This document shows, one piece after another, positions 9,470 through 17,657 of a DNA stretch of 64,000 nucleotides. The translations under genes were made by a program, and so were the position numbers. Source of the stretch: Mycolicibacterium porcinum. Its GTDB lineage: Bacteria; Actinomycetota; Actinomycetes; Mycobacteriales; Mycobacteriaceae. Each line of letters opens with the position of its first letter. Position 1 is the stretch's first letter. The notes beneath the pieces were generated by a model. It saw only the letters and a list, made by a program, of their open reading frames with translations, had not been told where the DNA came from and did no database searches. The DNA lies in the NCBI GenBank assembly GCA_001942045.1, contig MSTD01000008.1, positions 1 through 64,000 on the forward strand, read 5' to 3'.

Positions 9470-11545
9470 TCAGCTCACGCTTGCCAGCACGAACGGCAAT
9501 ACCTCGATCGCGCCAGCTTCCCGCAGCATTCGAGCCGCCATGGTCAGCGTCCAGCCGGTGTCGGCCATGTCATCGACGAGCAGCACGGGCCCCTTCGAAT
9601 CCAGTCGTGGCGGCTCCCAGGCACCGTCCAACGCGGCCACTCGATAGGCCGAATTCGCTGCGGTGACAGGCCGGTGCTCGGGGGTGTAGGTGAGGGTGCC
9701 CAGGTTCGTCAGCCGCCCGATCTCAGCCAACCGCTGCACCGTCGAGGAGATCAGAATCGGATGTGTCTGGGAGTCCAGACCCATCACCGCCGTCGGCCGG
9801 TGCTCCCAATCCCATGCCTTGAGCACCTCGACCGCCGCGGCCACGACGTCGTCGGGCACCGCGCCGTCGGGCTCGGCCAGCAGACGCCGAAGCCGTGCTC
9901 CCCAGCCGAGATCGGTCAGTCTGCCGATCGCCCGGCCGGGTGCCGCGCCCTCGGATATCCGACCCGACAGCGGCACACCCAGTGCCGCGAGCCCCGACGG
10001 CCACTGCTTGCGCGGCGTAACGAGGACACCTGGCCTGGACAACCGTTGCGCGGTGTCGCTGACGATGTCCTGCGCCACGGTGGCCTCGTAACGCCGGCCG
10101 GTGCAGTTGTCACATCGCCCGCACTGCGCTCCCGGGATCAGGTCGGGATCGTCGAGTTGGCCGCGCAGGAACGCCATGCGGCACCCGGCGGTGGCTTGAT
10201 AGTCGAGCATCGCCTGCTGCTCTCGGCGCCGGGCCTCGTCCAGTGCCCGGTAGCGGGCTTCGTCGTAACTCCAGGGCACACCGGTGCCGATCCAGCCGCC
10301 CTTCACCCGTCGGACCGCACCGTCCACGTCGAGCACCTTGAGCACCATCTCCAGGCGCGACCGGTTGAGATCCACCAATGGCTCCAGCGCCTGGGTGGAC
10401 TGCGCTCGGTCGGTCTCCAGCGCGCCGATGACGTTGCGCACCATGGCTTCCGACGGAAACGCCACCGAGGCGAAGTACCGCCAGACGTCTTGATCCTCGG
10501 TGCCCGGCAGCAGAATCACCTCGGCACTCTCGGTGGCCCGCCCGGCACGGCCGACCTGCTGGTAGTAGGCGATCGGGGACGACGGTGCGCCCAGGTGGAC
10601 CACGAATCCCAGGTCGGGTTTGTCGAAGCCCATCCCCAACGCCGACGTCGCCACCAGCGCCTTGACCTGGTTGTCGAGCAGATCGGCTTCCAGCTGTTCG
10701 CGTTCGCCTGTGTCAGTGGAGCCGGTGTAGGCGGCGACCTTGTGGCCCCGCTCGGCCAACAGTGCGGCCACATCGTGCGCCTGAGCCACCGTCAACGTGT
10801 AGATGATGCCGGAGCCGGGCAGGGAATCGAGGTGCGCTGCGATCCAGGCTGCGCGTTGTGCGGGCGTGCCCACCTGTACGACCGACAATCGCAACGACTC
10901 GCGGTCGAGGCCGCCGCGCAGCACCAGCGTGTCCGATCCCCCGACACCCAGTTGGGCCGCCACGTCACCCACCACGCGGTCGTTCGCCGTCGCGGTAGTG
11001 GCGAGAACCGGTACCTGCGAACCCAATTCGCCGATCAACGTGCGAATCCGGCGGTAGTCCGGGCGGAAGTCATGGCCCCAGTCCGAAACGCAGTGCGCCT
11101 CGTCGACCACCACCAGACCGGCATCGGCAGCCAGCGCCGGTAGGACATTGTCGCGGAAGTCGGGATTGTTGAGCCGCTCGGGGCTGACGAGCAGCACGTC
11201 GAGTTGTCCGTCCGCGACCTGCTGGTGAATGGCGTCCCACTCGGTGACGTTGCCGGAGTTGATCGTGGCGGCCCGAACCCCGGCCCGTTCGGCAGCGGCC
11301 ACCTGGTTGCGCATCAGCGCCAGCAGCGGCGAGACGATGACCGTGGGCCCACGACCGGAAGCACGCAGCAGCTTGGCCGCGATGAAGTAGACCGCGGACT
11401 TGCCCCACCCGGTGCGCTGCACCACCAGCGCGCGGCGGCGCTGGACTACGAGGGCCTCGATGGCCGCCCACTGGTCGTCGCGCAGTCGCGCCGCGGGGCC
11501 GGCCAATTGTTCGAGGATCGTCTGGGCCTGCTCGCGGGTTGCCAT
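9470..11545 (-). CDS. RecQ-like ATP-dependent DNA helicase with phosphoribosyltransferase-like C-terminus
   Basis: A 691-residue superfamily 2 helicase. Walker A is RTGWGKSAVYF, the DEAH box is VVDEAHCVSDWGHDFRPDY, and motif VI is QQVGRAGRATESAEV. A RecQ-type zinc site follows (CRMAF then CGRCDNC). There is no recognisable HRDC domain; the last 90 residues instead contain GPVLLVDDMADTGWTLTMAARML, which resembles the PRPP-binding loop of phosphoribosyltransferases. I used the ATG at 11545 (MATREQAQ); ATG 11554 is possible. It stands alone between the lipid-export operon and the hsa genes. Likely DNA repair or recombination; the precise role is unknown to me. Confidence 0.85.
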   Translation of the reverse strand: MATREQAQTILEQLAGPAARLRDDQWAAIEALVVQRRRALVVQRTGWGKSAVYFIAAKLLRASGRGPTVIVSPLLALMRNQVAAAERAGVRAATINSGNVTEWDAIHQQVADGQLDVLLVSPERLNNPDFRDNVLPALAADAGLVVVDEAHCVSDWGHDFRPDYRRIRTLIGELGSQVPVLATTATANDRVVGDVAAQLGVGGSDTLVLRGGLDRESLRLSVVQVGTPAQRAAWIAAHLDSLPGSGIIYTLTVAQAHDVAALLAERGHKVAAYTGSTDTGEREQLEADLLDNQVKALVATSALGMGFDKPDLGFVVHLGAPSSPIAYYQQVGRAGRATESAEVILLPGTEDQDVWRYFASVAFPSEAMVRNVIGALETDRAQSTQALEPLVDLNRSRLEMVLKVLDVDGAVRRVKGGWIGTGVPWSYDEARYRALDEARRREQQAMLDYQATAGCRMAFLRGQLDDPDLIPGAQCGRCDNCTGRRYEATVAQDIVSDTAQRLSRPGVLVTPRKQWPSGLAALGVPLSGRISEGAAPGRAIGRLTDLGWGARLRRLLAEPDGAVPDDVVAAAVEVLKAWDWEHRPTAVMGLDSQTHPILISSTVQRLAEIGRLTNLGTLTYTPEHRPVTAANSAYRVAALDGAWEPPRLDSKGPVLLVDDMADTGWTLTMAARMLREAGAIEVLPFVLASVS

Positions 11546-11589
11546 GGCCCCCATGATGCCGGGCGCGGCTGACACCCCCACAAAGCACA

Positions 11590-11617
11590 CTGGGCCCTCC
11601 GATCCCGGAGGGCCCAG
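11590..11617. terminator. Hairpin terminator after hsaF
   Basis: Perfect 12-bp inverted repeat CTGGGCCCTCCG / CGGAGGGCCCAG with a 4-base loop (atcc). It lies 19 bp beyond the hsaF stop in the direction of transcription, with no T-tract, as usual in mycobacteria. It separates the hsa operon from the helicase gene on the same strand. Confidence 0.75.
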
Positions 11618-11636
11618 CGCGTCAGTGCTTACGAAG

Positions 11637-12689
11637 TCAGGCCTTCGCGGCCTCGGCTTCCTGCTCGCGCTTGATCTCCAGCGCGATGTCGATCAGCTGG
11701 TCTTCCTGACCGCCGATCAGCTTGCGCTGCCCGGCCCGGTGCAGCAGCTCGTGGGCTGGCACACCGTAGCGTTCGCCTTGTCGCACAGCGTGCTTGAGGA
11801 AGCTCGAGTAGACGCCCGAGTACCCCATGACCAGCGCATTGCGGTCCAGCAGGCATTCGGCGGGCATCGCCGGACGCACCACGTCCTCGGCGGCATCGGC
11901 GATGTCGAAGAAGTCGATGCCGGTCTTGACGCCGATCTTGTCGAACACCCCGATCAATGCCTCGACCGGCGCATTTCCGGCACCGGCACCGAACCGGCGG
12001 ACCGACCCGTCGATCTGCTTGGCCCCGGCCCGCACGGCCTCGACACTGTTGGCCACACCCAGCCCAAGGTTCTCATGCCCGTGGAAGCCCACCTGCGCGT
12101 CGTCGCCGAGCTCGGCGACCAGCGCCGACACCCGGTCGCGCACGCCCTCGAGGACCAGCGCACCGGCCGAGTCGACGACATAGACGCACTGGCAACCGGC
12201 GTCGGCCATGATGCGGGCCTGCTTGGCCAGCTTCTCCGGCGGGATCGTGTGGCTCATCATCAGGAACCCGACGGTCTCCAGGCCGAGCTCCCGGGCCAGG
12301 CCGAAGTGCTGGATCGAGACGTCGGCCTCGGTGCAGTGGGTCGCGATGCGGCAGATCGACCCGCCGTTGTCCTGGGCTTCCTTGATGTCTTCCTTGGTGC
12401 CCACCCCGGGCAGCATCAGGAAGGCAATCTTGGCTTCCTTGGCCGTCTCGGCGGCCAGCTTGATCAGCTCCTGCTCCGGGGTCTTGGAGAACCCGTAGTT
12501 GAAGCTCGACCCACCCAAGCCGTCGCCGTGGGTCACCTCGATGACCGGGACGCCGGCAGCATCGAGGGCAGCCACGATCGAGCTGACCTCGTCCTTGCTG
12601 AACTGATGCCGCTTGTGGTGCGACCCGTCGCGCAGCGACGTATCCGTGATCCGGATGTCCCACACAGGGTTGAAGAAAATGTCACTCAT
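11637..12689 (-). CDS. hsaF: 4-hydroxy-2-oxovalerate aldolase (DmpG family), HsaF
   Basis: A 350-residue DmpG-type class II aldolase. The N-terminus has [17 protein letters not shown], with the conserved Arg-Asp pair, and the metal-binding His-x-His is in [16 protein letters not shown]. It cleaves 4-hydroxy-2-oxo acids to pyruvate and an aldehyde that is passed to the partner dehydrogenase. In steroid degradation HsaF handles the 2-hydroxyhexa-2,4-dienoate-derived product (4-hydroxy-2-oxohexanoate), giving pyruvate and propanal. Its ATG overlaps the hsaG stop by 4 bp, fitting the obligate complex the two enzymes form. Last gene of hsaE-hsaG-hsaF. Confidence 0.95.
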   Translation of the reverse strand: MSDIFFNPVWDIRITDTSLRDGSHHKRHQFSKDEVSSIVAALDAAGVPVIEVTHGDGLGGSSFNYGFSKTPEQELIKLAAETAKEAKIAFLMLPGVGTKEDIKEAQDNGGSICRIATHCTEADVSIQHFGLARELGLETVGFLMMSHTIPPEKLAKQARIMADAGCQCVYVVDSAGALVLEGVRDRVSALVAELGDDAQVGFHGHENLGLGVANSVEAVRAGAKQIDGSVRRFGAGAGNAPVEALIGVFDKIGVKTGIDFFDIADAAEDVVRPAMPAECLLDRNALVMGYSGVYSSFLKHAVRQGERYGVPAHELLHRAGQRKLIGGQEDQLIDIALEIKREQEAEAAKA

Positions 12690-13606
12690 GCTTGTGCACC
12701 TCCGGTAACCGCTGAAGCCAGGTCCTTGGCGATCTCTTCGCCGACCTTGGTCGCCGCGGCCGTCATGATGTCCAGATTTCCAGCGTAGGGCGGCAGGTAG
12801 TCACCGGCACCCTCCACTTCCACGAACACGGTGACCAGGTGGTTTCCACCGTTGACCACCGACGGTTCGTCGAACTGCGGTTCGTTGAGCAGCCGGTAGC
12901 CCGGCACATAGGTCTGCACCTCGGCCACCACGTCCTTGATCGACTGCGTGATCGCGGCGTGGTCGGCGTCCTCGGGGATCGCGCAGAAGATGGTGTCGCG
13001 CATGATCATCGGCGGCTCGGCCGGGTTGAGGATGATGATCGCCTTGCCCTTTTGGGCGCCACCGATGTCACGCACACCGGCGCTCGTGGTCTTGGTGAAC
13101 TCATCGATGTTGGCCCGGGTGCCCGGGCCGGCCGAGGCAGACGACACCGACGCCACGATCTCGGCGTAGGGAACATCCACCACGCGGCTCACCGCGTACA
13201 CCATCGGGATGGTGGCCTGGCCACCGCAGGTGACCATGTTGACGTTCGGCGCATCGAGGTGAGCGCGCAGGTTGGCCGGCGGGATGACGCCGGGGCCGAC
13301 GGCGGCCGGGGTCAGGTCGATGGCCCGGATGCCGGCCTCGGCGTAGCGCGGGGCCGCATCACGATGCACGTAGGCGCTGGTGGCCTCGAACACCAGATCC
13401 GGCTTTTCGCTCTGAGCCAGCAGCCAGTCCACCCCCTCGTGGGAGGTCTCGAGACCCAGCTTGCGAGCCCGGGCCAGACCTTCGGACTGCGGGTCGATGC
13501 CGATCATCCAGCGCGGCTCGAGCCACTCCGAGCGCAGCAACTTGTACAGCAGGTCGGTGCTGATGTTGCCCGACCCGACGATGGCAACTGATGCTTTCTC
13601 AGCCAT
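12686..13606 (-). CDS. hsaG: Acylating aldehyde dehydrogenase (DmpF family), HsaG
   Basis: A 306-residue CoA-acylating aldehyde dehydrogenase. The Rossmann motif is [18 protein letters not shown], and the catalytic cysteine lies in [16 protein letters not shown]. It oxidises propanal (or acetaldehyde) with NAD and CoA to propanoyl-CoA, receiving the aldehyde through a channel from HsaF. GGGAG sits 7 bp before the ATG. It lies 12 bp after hsaE and overlaps hsaF by 4 bp. Length and order match Rv3536c-Rv3534c of M. tuberculosis. Confidence 0.95.
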   Translation of the reverse strand: MAEKASVAIVGSGNISTDLLYKLLRSEWLEPRWMIGIDPQSEGLARARKLGLETSHEGVDWLLAQSEKPDLVFEATSAYVHRDAAPRYAEAGIRAIDLTPAAVGPGVIPPANLRAHLDAPNVNMVTCGGQATIPMVYAVSRVVDVPYAEIVASVSSASAGPGTRANIDEFTKTTSAGVRDIGGAQKGKAIIILNPAEPPMIMRDTIFCAIPEDADHAAITQSIKDVVAEVQTYVPGYRLLNEPQFDEPSVVNGGNHLVTVFVEVEGAGDYLPPYAGNLDIMTAAATKVGEEIAKDLASAVTGGAQA

Positions 13607-13618
13607 AATTCGGCTCCC

Positions 13619-14404
13619 TTATTCGAAACTCAGTCTTACTGAACCTAACCCGGCGAAGTCAGCGACGAAATCGCTGCCGGGAGGTGCATCTATCGCACGC
13701 GTACACGAGCCCGGCAGCACGACGTCACCGGCCTTCAGACGCACCCCGAAGCTCTCCACCTTGCGGGCCAACCAGGCCACCGCGGTGACCGGATTTCCCA
13801 GCACCGCATCGCTGCGTCCCTCGGCCACGACCTCGCCGTGGTTGGTCAGGACCGCGTCGATGTTGCAGATGTCGATGTCCTTGGGCGAGACGCGCGCCTC
13901 ACCCAGCACCCAGCCGGCGCTCGACGCGTTGTCCGCGATGGTGTCGCACAACTTGATCTGCCAGTTGGTGATGCGGGTGTCGATCAACTCGATCGCCGGG
14001 GCGAACGCGGCCGTCGCGGCGAGCACGTCCTCCTCGGTGCAGCCGGCGCCGGGCAGATCGTCGGCCAGGATGAACCCGACCTCGACCTCCACGCGCGGGT
14101 ACAGGAAGTTCGACGACTTGACCGGGACGTTCTCGAACACCTCCATCTCGTCGAGGAGATGGCCGTAATCCGGCTCGTCGACACCCATCATGTCCTGCAT
14201 GGCCTTGCTGGACAGCCCGACCTTGTGACCGATGATGCGCGCCCCCTCGGCGACCCGCTGCCTGATGTTGATCAGCTGGATCTCGTAGGCATCCACCACG
14301 TCGATGTCGCCGTACCGATCCGTCAGCGGCGTCATCGGGACCCGGCTCCGCTCGGCCTGAGCGAGATCGGCCGCGAGCTCGTCGCGTACCTCGACACTAA
14401 GCAT
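13619..14404 (-). CDS. hsaE: 2-hydroxydienoate hydratase (MhpD family), HsaE
   Basis: A 261-residue member of the MhpD/fumarylacetoacetase-like hydratases, with VEVEVGFILADDLPG and the ELIDTRITNWQIKLCDTIADNASS region that forms the metal site. It hydrates 2-hydroxyhexa-2,4-dienoate, released from steroid rings A/B by the hsaC/hsaD steps (not in this window), to 4-hydroxy-2-oxohexanoate for HsaF. The ATG at 14404 has GAGGGGAA about 9 bp upstream. First gene of the minus-strand operon, divergent from kstD across a KstR operator. Confidence 0.94.
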   Translation of the reverse strand: MLSVEVRDELAADLAQAERSRVPMTPLTDRYGDIDVVDAYEIQLINIRQRVAEGARIIGHKVGLSSKAMQDMMGVDEPDYGHLLDEMEVFENVPVKSSNFLYPRVEVEVGFILADDLPGAGCTEEDVLAATAAFAPAIELIDTRITNWQIKLCDTIADNASSAGWVLGEARVSPKDIDICNIDAVLTNHGEVVAEGRSDAVLGNPVTAVAWLARKVESFGVRLKAGDVVLPGSCTRAIDAPPGSDFVADFAGLGSVRLSFE

Positions 14405-14462
14405 TTTGGTGAATTCCCCTCGCTTCTTTGACCGGCGCAGTTGTCCACAGGCCCGGCAATTC

Positions 14463-14476
14463 TATAACGTGTTCTA
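14463..14476. promoter_or_regulatory. KstR operator in the hsaE/kstD divergent promoter
   Basis: The sequence TATAACGTGTTCTA is an exact match to the KstR consensus TnnAACnnGTTnnA. It ends one base before the kstD ATG and 58 bp upstream of the hsaE ATG, so one repressor dimer could control both directions. TATAAC inside it resembles a -10 box for kstD, which would make the kstD transcript nearly leaderless. Confidence 0.9.
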
Positions 14477-14477
14477 C

Positions 14478-16157
14478 ATGACTGGACAGGAGTACGACGT
14501 TGTCGTGGTCGGCAGCGGCGCTGCCGGCATGGTCGCCGCCCTCACCGCAGCCCATCAGGGCCTCTCGACAGTAGTCGTAGAGAAGGCGCCGCACTATGGA
14601 GGTTCCACTGCGCGGTCAGGTGGTGGGGTGTGGATCCCGAACAACGAGATTCTCAAGCGTGACGGGGTGAAAGACACCCCCGAGGCGGCCCGCACCTACC
14701 TGCACAAGATCATCGGTGACGTGGTGCCCGCGGAGAAGATCGACACCTACCTCGACCGCTCGCCGGAGATGCTGTCGTTCGTCCTCAAGCACTCGCCGCT
14801 GAAGCTGTGCTGGGTGCCCGGGTACTCCGACTACTACCCCGAGACGCCGGGTGGCAAGCCCACCGGCCGCTCGGTGGAGCCCAAGCCGTTCAACGCCAAG
14901 AAGCTCGGAGTTGACGAGAAGGGCCTGGAGCCGCCGTACGGCAAGGTGCCGATGAACATGGTGGTCATGCAGCAGGACTACGTCCGGCTCAACCAGCTCA
15001 AGCGTCATCCCCGCGGCGTGCTGCGCAGCATCAAGGTCGGCGTCCGCTCCGTCTGGGCCAACGCCACCGGCAAGAACCTAGTCGGCATGGGCCGCGCGCT
15101 CATCGCCCCGCTGCGCATCGGCCTGCAGAAGGCCGGCGTCCCGGTTCTGCTGAACACCGCCCTGACCGACCTGTACGTCGAGGACGGTGTCGTCCGCGGC
15201 ATCTACGTGGTCGACCCGCGCGACAGTTCCGCTGAGCCGCAACTGATCCGGGCCCGCCGCGGCGTGATCCTGGGCTCCGGCGGGTTCGAGCACAACGAGC
15301 AGATGCGGGTGAAGTACCAGCGCGCACCGATCACCACCGAGTGGACCGTGGGCGCGGCGGCCAACACCGGCGACGGCATCCTCGCCGCCGAAAAGCTCGG
15401 TGCCGCACTCGAATTCATGGAGGACTCGTGGTGGGGCCCGACGGTCCCGCTGGTCGATTCACCCTGGTTCGCGCTGTCCGAGCGCAACTCCCCCGGCTCG
15501 ATCATCGTCAACATGGCCGGCAAGCGGTTCATGAACGAATCGATGCCGTACGTCGAGGCCGTGCACCACATGTACGGCGGCGAGTACGGCCAGGGTGCGG
15601 GCCCCGGCGAGAACATCCCGGCCTGGTTGATCTTCGACCAGCAGTACCGCGACCGCTTCATCTTCGCGGGTCTGCAGCCCGGACAACGCATTCCGAAGAA
15701 GTGGACGGAATCCGGCGTCATCGTCAAGGCCGACACCCTCGAGGAGCTGGCCGCCAAGACCGGCCTGCCCGCCGACGCGTTCGCCGCGACCATCGACCGG
15801 TTCAACGGCTTCGCCCGCTCCGGGGTGGACGAGGACTTCCACCGCGGCGACAGTGCCTACGACCGCTACTACGGCGATCCGACGAACAAGCCCAACCCCA
15901 ACCTCGGTGAGATCAAGCACGGCCCGTTCTACGCGGCCAAGATGGTGCCCGGCGACCTCGGCACCAAGGGCGGTATCCGCACCGATCTGCAGGGCCGCGC
16001 GCTGCGCGACGACAACTCCGTGATCGAGGGTCTCTACGCCGCGGGTAACGTCAGCTCACCGGTGATGGGTCACACCTATCCCGGCCCCGGCGGCACCATC
16101 GGTCCCGCCATGACCTGGGGATATCTGGCCGCACTCGACATTGCAGGGAAGAAGTAG
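14478..16157 (+). CDS. kstD: 3-ketosteroid delta1-dehydrogenase
   Basis: A 559-residue flavoprotein. The N-terminal FAD-binding motif is VVVGSGAAGMVAAL followed by VVVEKAP, and the C-terminal HTYPGPGGTIGPAMTWG carries the second flavin contact and active-site Gly/Tyr surroundings. KstD desaturates C1-C2 of 3-keto-4-ene steroids, which together with 9-alpha-hydroxylation opens ring B. The ATG at 14478 was chosen because the protein then begins MTGQEYDVVVVG; a GTG at 14406 would read through the operator. There is no ribosome site between operator and ATG, so leaderless translation is likely. It is followed directly by hsd4B. Confidence 0.96.
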   Translation: MTGQEYDVVVVGSGAAGMVAALTAAHQGLSTVVVEKAPHYGGSTARSGGGVWIPNNEILKRDGVKDTPEAARTYLHKIIGDVVPAEKIDTYLDRSPEMLSFVLKHSPLKLCWVPGYSDYYPETPGGKPTGRSVEPKPFNAKKLGVDEKGLEPPYGKVPMNMVVMQQDYVRLNQLKRHPRGVLRSIKVGVRSVWANATGKNLVGMGRALIAPLRIGLQKAGVPVLLNTALTDLYVEDGVVRGIYVVDPRDSSAEPQLIRARRGVILGSGGFEHNEQMRVKYQRAPITTEWTVGAAANTGDGILAAEKLGAALEFMEDSWWGPTVPLVDSPWFALSERNSPGSIIVNMAGKRFMNESMPYVEAVHHMYGGEYGQGAGPGENIPAWLIFDQQYRDRFIFAGLQPGQRIPKKWTESGVIVKADTLEELAAKTGLPADAFAATIDRFNGFARSGVDEDFHRGDSAYDRYYGDPTNKPNPNLGEIKHGPFYAAKMVPGDLGTKGGIRTDLQGRALRDDNSVIEGLYAAGNVSSPVMGHTYPGPGGTIGPAMTWGYLAALDIAGKK

Positions 16158-17018
16158 ATGCCAATCGATCTCGACAAGGCGCTGGGCGCCGAGCTGGAAC
16201 CCATCGAGTTCTCCTGGACCAGCAGCGACATCCAGCTGTACCACCTCGGACTCGGTGCCGGCGCGGACCCGATGGACCCGCGCGAGCTGCGCTACCTCGT
16301 CGACGACACCCCGCAGGTGCTGCCGACGTTCGGCAACGTCGCGGCCAGCTTCCACATGACCGAGCCGCCCAAGGTGCAGTTCCCGGGCATCGACATCGAA
16401 CTGTCCAAGGTGCTGCACGCCAGCGAGGCCGTCAGCGTGCCCGGCCCGATTCCGACCAGCGGCACCGCCAAATCGGTGCAGCGCTTCACCGAGATCTGGG
16501 ACAAGGGCAAGGCCGCCGTCATCGTCAGCGAATCCACGGTGACCGACGAGTCCGGCACAGTGCTGTGGACCACCAAGCGGTCGATCTTCGCCCGCGGCGA
16601 AGGCGGTTTCGGCGGCGAGCGTGGCCCGGCAACCTCGAACGAATTGCCCGATCGCGCACCGGATGTCGAAATCTCATTGCCGACGCTGCCGCAGCAGGCG
16701 CTGCTGTACCGGCTGTGCGGTGACCGCAACCCCCTGCACTCGGACCCGGCGTTCGCCGCGGCGGCAGGCTTCGAACGGCCGATCCTGCACGGGCTGTGCA
16801 CCTACGGCATCGGCTGCAAGGCCATCGTCGACAACCTGCTCGACGGCGATGTCTCCCAGGTGGCGTCCTACGGCGCCCGGTTCGCCGGCGTGGTGATCCC
16901 CGGAGAAACCCTGCAGGCCAACATCTGGAAGGAAGACGGCAAGTTCATCGGCGTGCTCACCGCACCGTCGCGGGACAACGCCGTGGTGCTGTCCGGCGTG
17001 GAGCTCGTCCCGGCCTAG
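16158..17018 (+). CDS. hsd4B: MaoC-like enoyl-CoA hydratase (Rv3538/Hsd4B-like)
   Basis: A 286-residue double hot-dog hydratase. The C-terminal hydratase-2 motif is CGDRNPLHSDPAFAAAAGF, with catalytic Asp and His, followed by RPILHGLCTYG. The N-terminal half is the degenerate hot-dog fold usual in these two-domain proteins. It starts immediately after the kstD stop with no gap, so it is cotranscribed from the KstR-controlled promoter. The gene corresponds in order to Rv3538; the family hydrates 2-enoyl-CoA intermediates in steroid side-chain beta-oxidation. The historical Hsd4B name wrongly suggests a dehydrogenase. Confidence 0.9.
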   Translation: MPIDLDKALGAELEPIEFSWTSSDIQLYHLGLGAGADPMDPRELRYLVDDTPQVLPTFGNVAASFHMTEPPKVQFPGIDIELSKVLHASEAVSVPGPIPTSGTAKSVQRFTEIWDKGKAAVIVSESTVTDESGTVLWTTKRSIFARGEGGFGGERGPATSNELPDRAPDVEISLPTLPQQALLYRLCGDRNPLHSDPAFAAAAGFERPILHGLCTYGIGCKAIVDNLLDGDVSQVASYGARFAGVVIPGETLQANIWKEDGKFIGVLTAPSRDNAVVLSGVELVPA

Positions 17019-17657
17019 TCAGCACGAGAGGTTGTCGCCCGGGCCGACGCCCAGCAGATTGGTGATCCGGCGGTACTGGTTCACCCGGCTCTGCACTTGG
17101 TCCGGGCTTCGCCCATTGCACTCCTGCGCGCCGTTGATGGCGCGGATCGTGTCACCGAAATCGCCGCGCGGTACCCGATTGTCCCAGTACCACGCGGCCG
17201 TCTGCCAGGCCACGTCCGGGTCGCGGGCCACGCGACCCGGATCGTGCAGCAGGTCCAAGCCCAGCGCTTCACCTGCCGCCTCGTAGTTGTAATTCCAGCT
17301 CAACTGCATCGGACCGCGGCCGAAGTAGCTGTTCTTACCCGCGGGACAGCCATACGCCATGGACTCGTCGCAATAGACCGAGCGTCGGCCGACCTCCTCC
17401 TCGACGCGGGTGAGCCCCGCCGTCTCATGGGCGACATTGGCCAGAAACTGCGCGGCATCCTGTCGTGAGTCGAAGTGCGTGTGGGCGGCGAAGCCGTCGT
17501 AGTTGTAGAACGCGTTGTGGCCGGGGAAGATCCGCTCGAATTCCGCGCGGCTCACCGTGTCAGGCTGGCCGATCGAGGAGCCGCAGCCCACGCTCAGCGC
17601 CGATGCCAATCCCAACGACAGCAGCGACGCGGCGATCCAGGTACTCCTCAAGGTCAT
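17019..17657 (-). CDS. Secreted glycoside hydrolase family 19 (chitinase-like), putative lipoprotein
   Basis: About 212 residues. A signal peptide ends at LSVGC, an imperfect lipobox. The GH19 core follows: LANVAHETAGL with the catalytic glutamate, SYFGRGPMQLSWNYNY matching the GH19 signature, and INGAQECNG. GH19 enzymes cleave chitin, and some act on peptidoglycan or other GlcNAc polymers. The gene starts about 98 bp inside the 3' end of the upstream glycosyltransferase gene in another frame, a large overlap suggesting coupled expression. GTG/ATG starts at 17657-17672 all give the signal peptide. Substrate may be the polymer made by its neighbour (inference). Confidence 0.85.
   Translation of the reverse strand: MTLRSTWIAASLLSLGLASALSVGCGSSIGQPDTVSRAEFERIFPGHNAFYNYDGFAAHTHFDSRQDAAQFLANVAHETAGLTRVEEEVGRRSVYCDESMAYGCPAGKNSYFGRGPMQLSWNYNYEAAGEALGLDLLHDPGRVARDPDVAWQTAAWYWDNRVPRGDFGDTIRAINGAQECNGRSPDQVQSRVNQYRRITNLLGVGPGDNLSC

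Noticed and set aside
9674..11143. A 489-codon plus-strand frame opposite the helicase
   Set aside because: His/Arg/Gln-rich shadow frame without domains; the opposite strand has all helicase motifs.
14406..14477. Upstream GTG start for kstD
   Set aside because: Would translate the KstR operator and promoter and add residues absent from the usual FAD-motif-first N-terminus.
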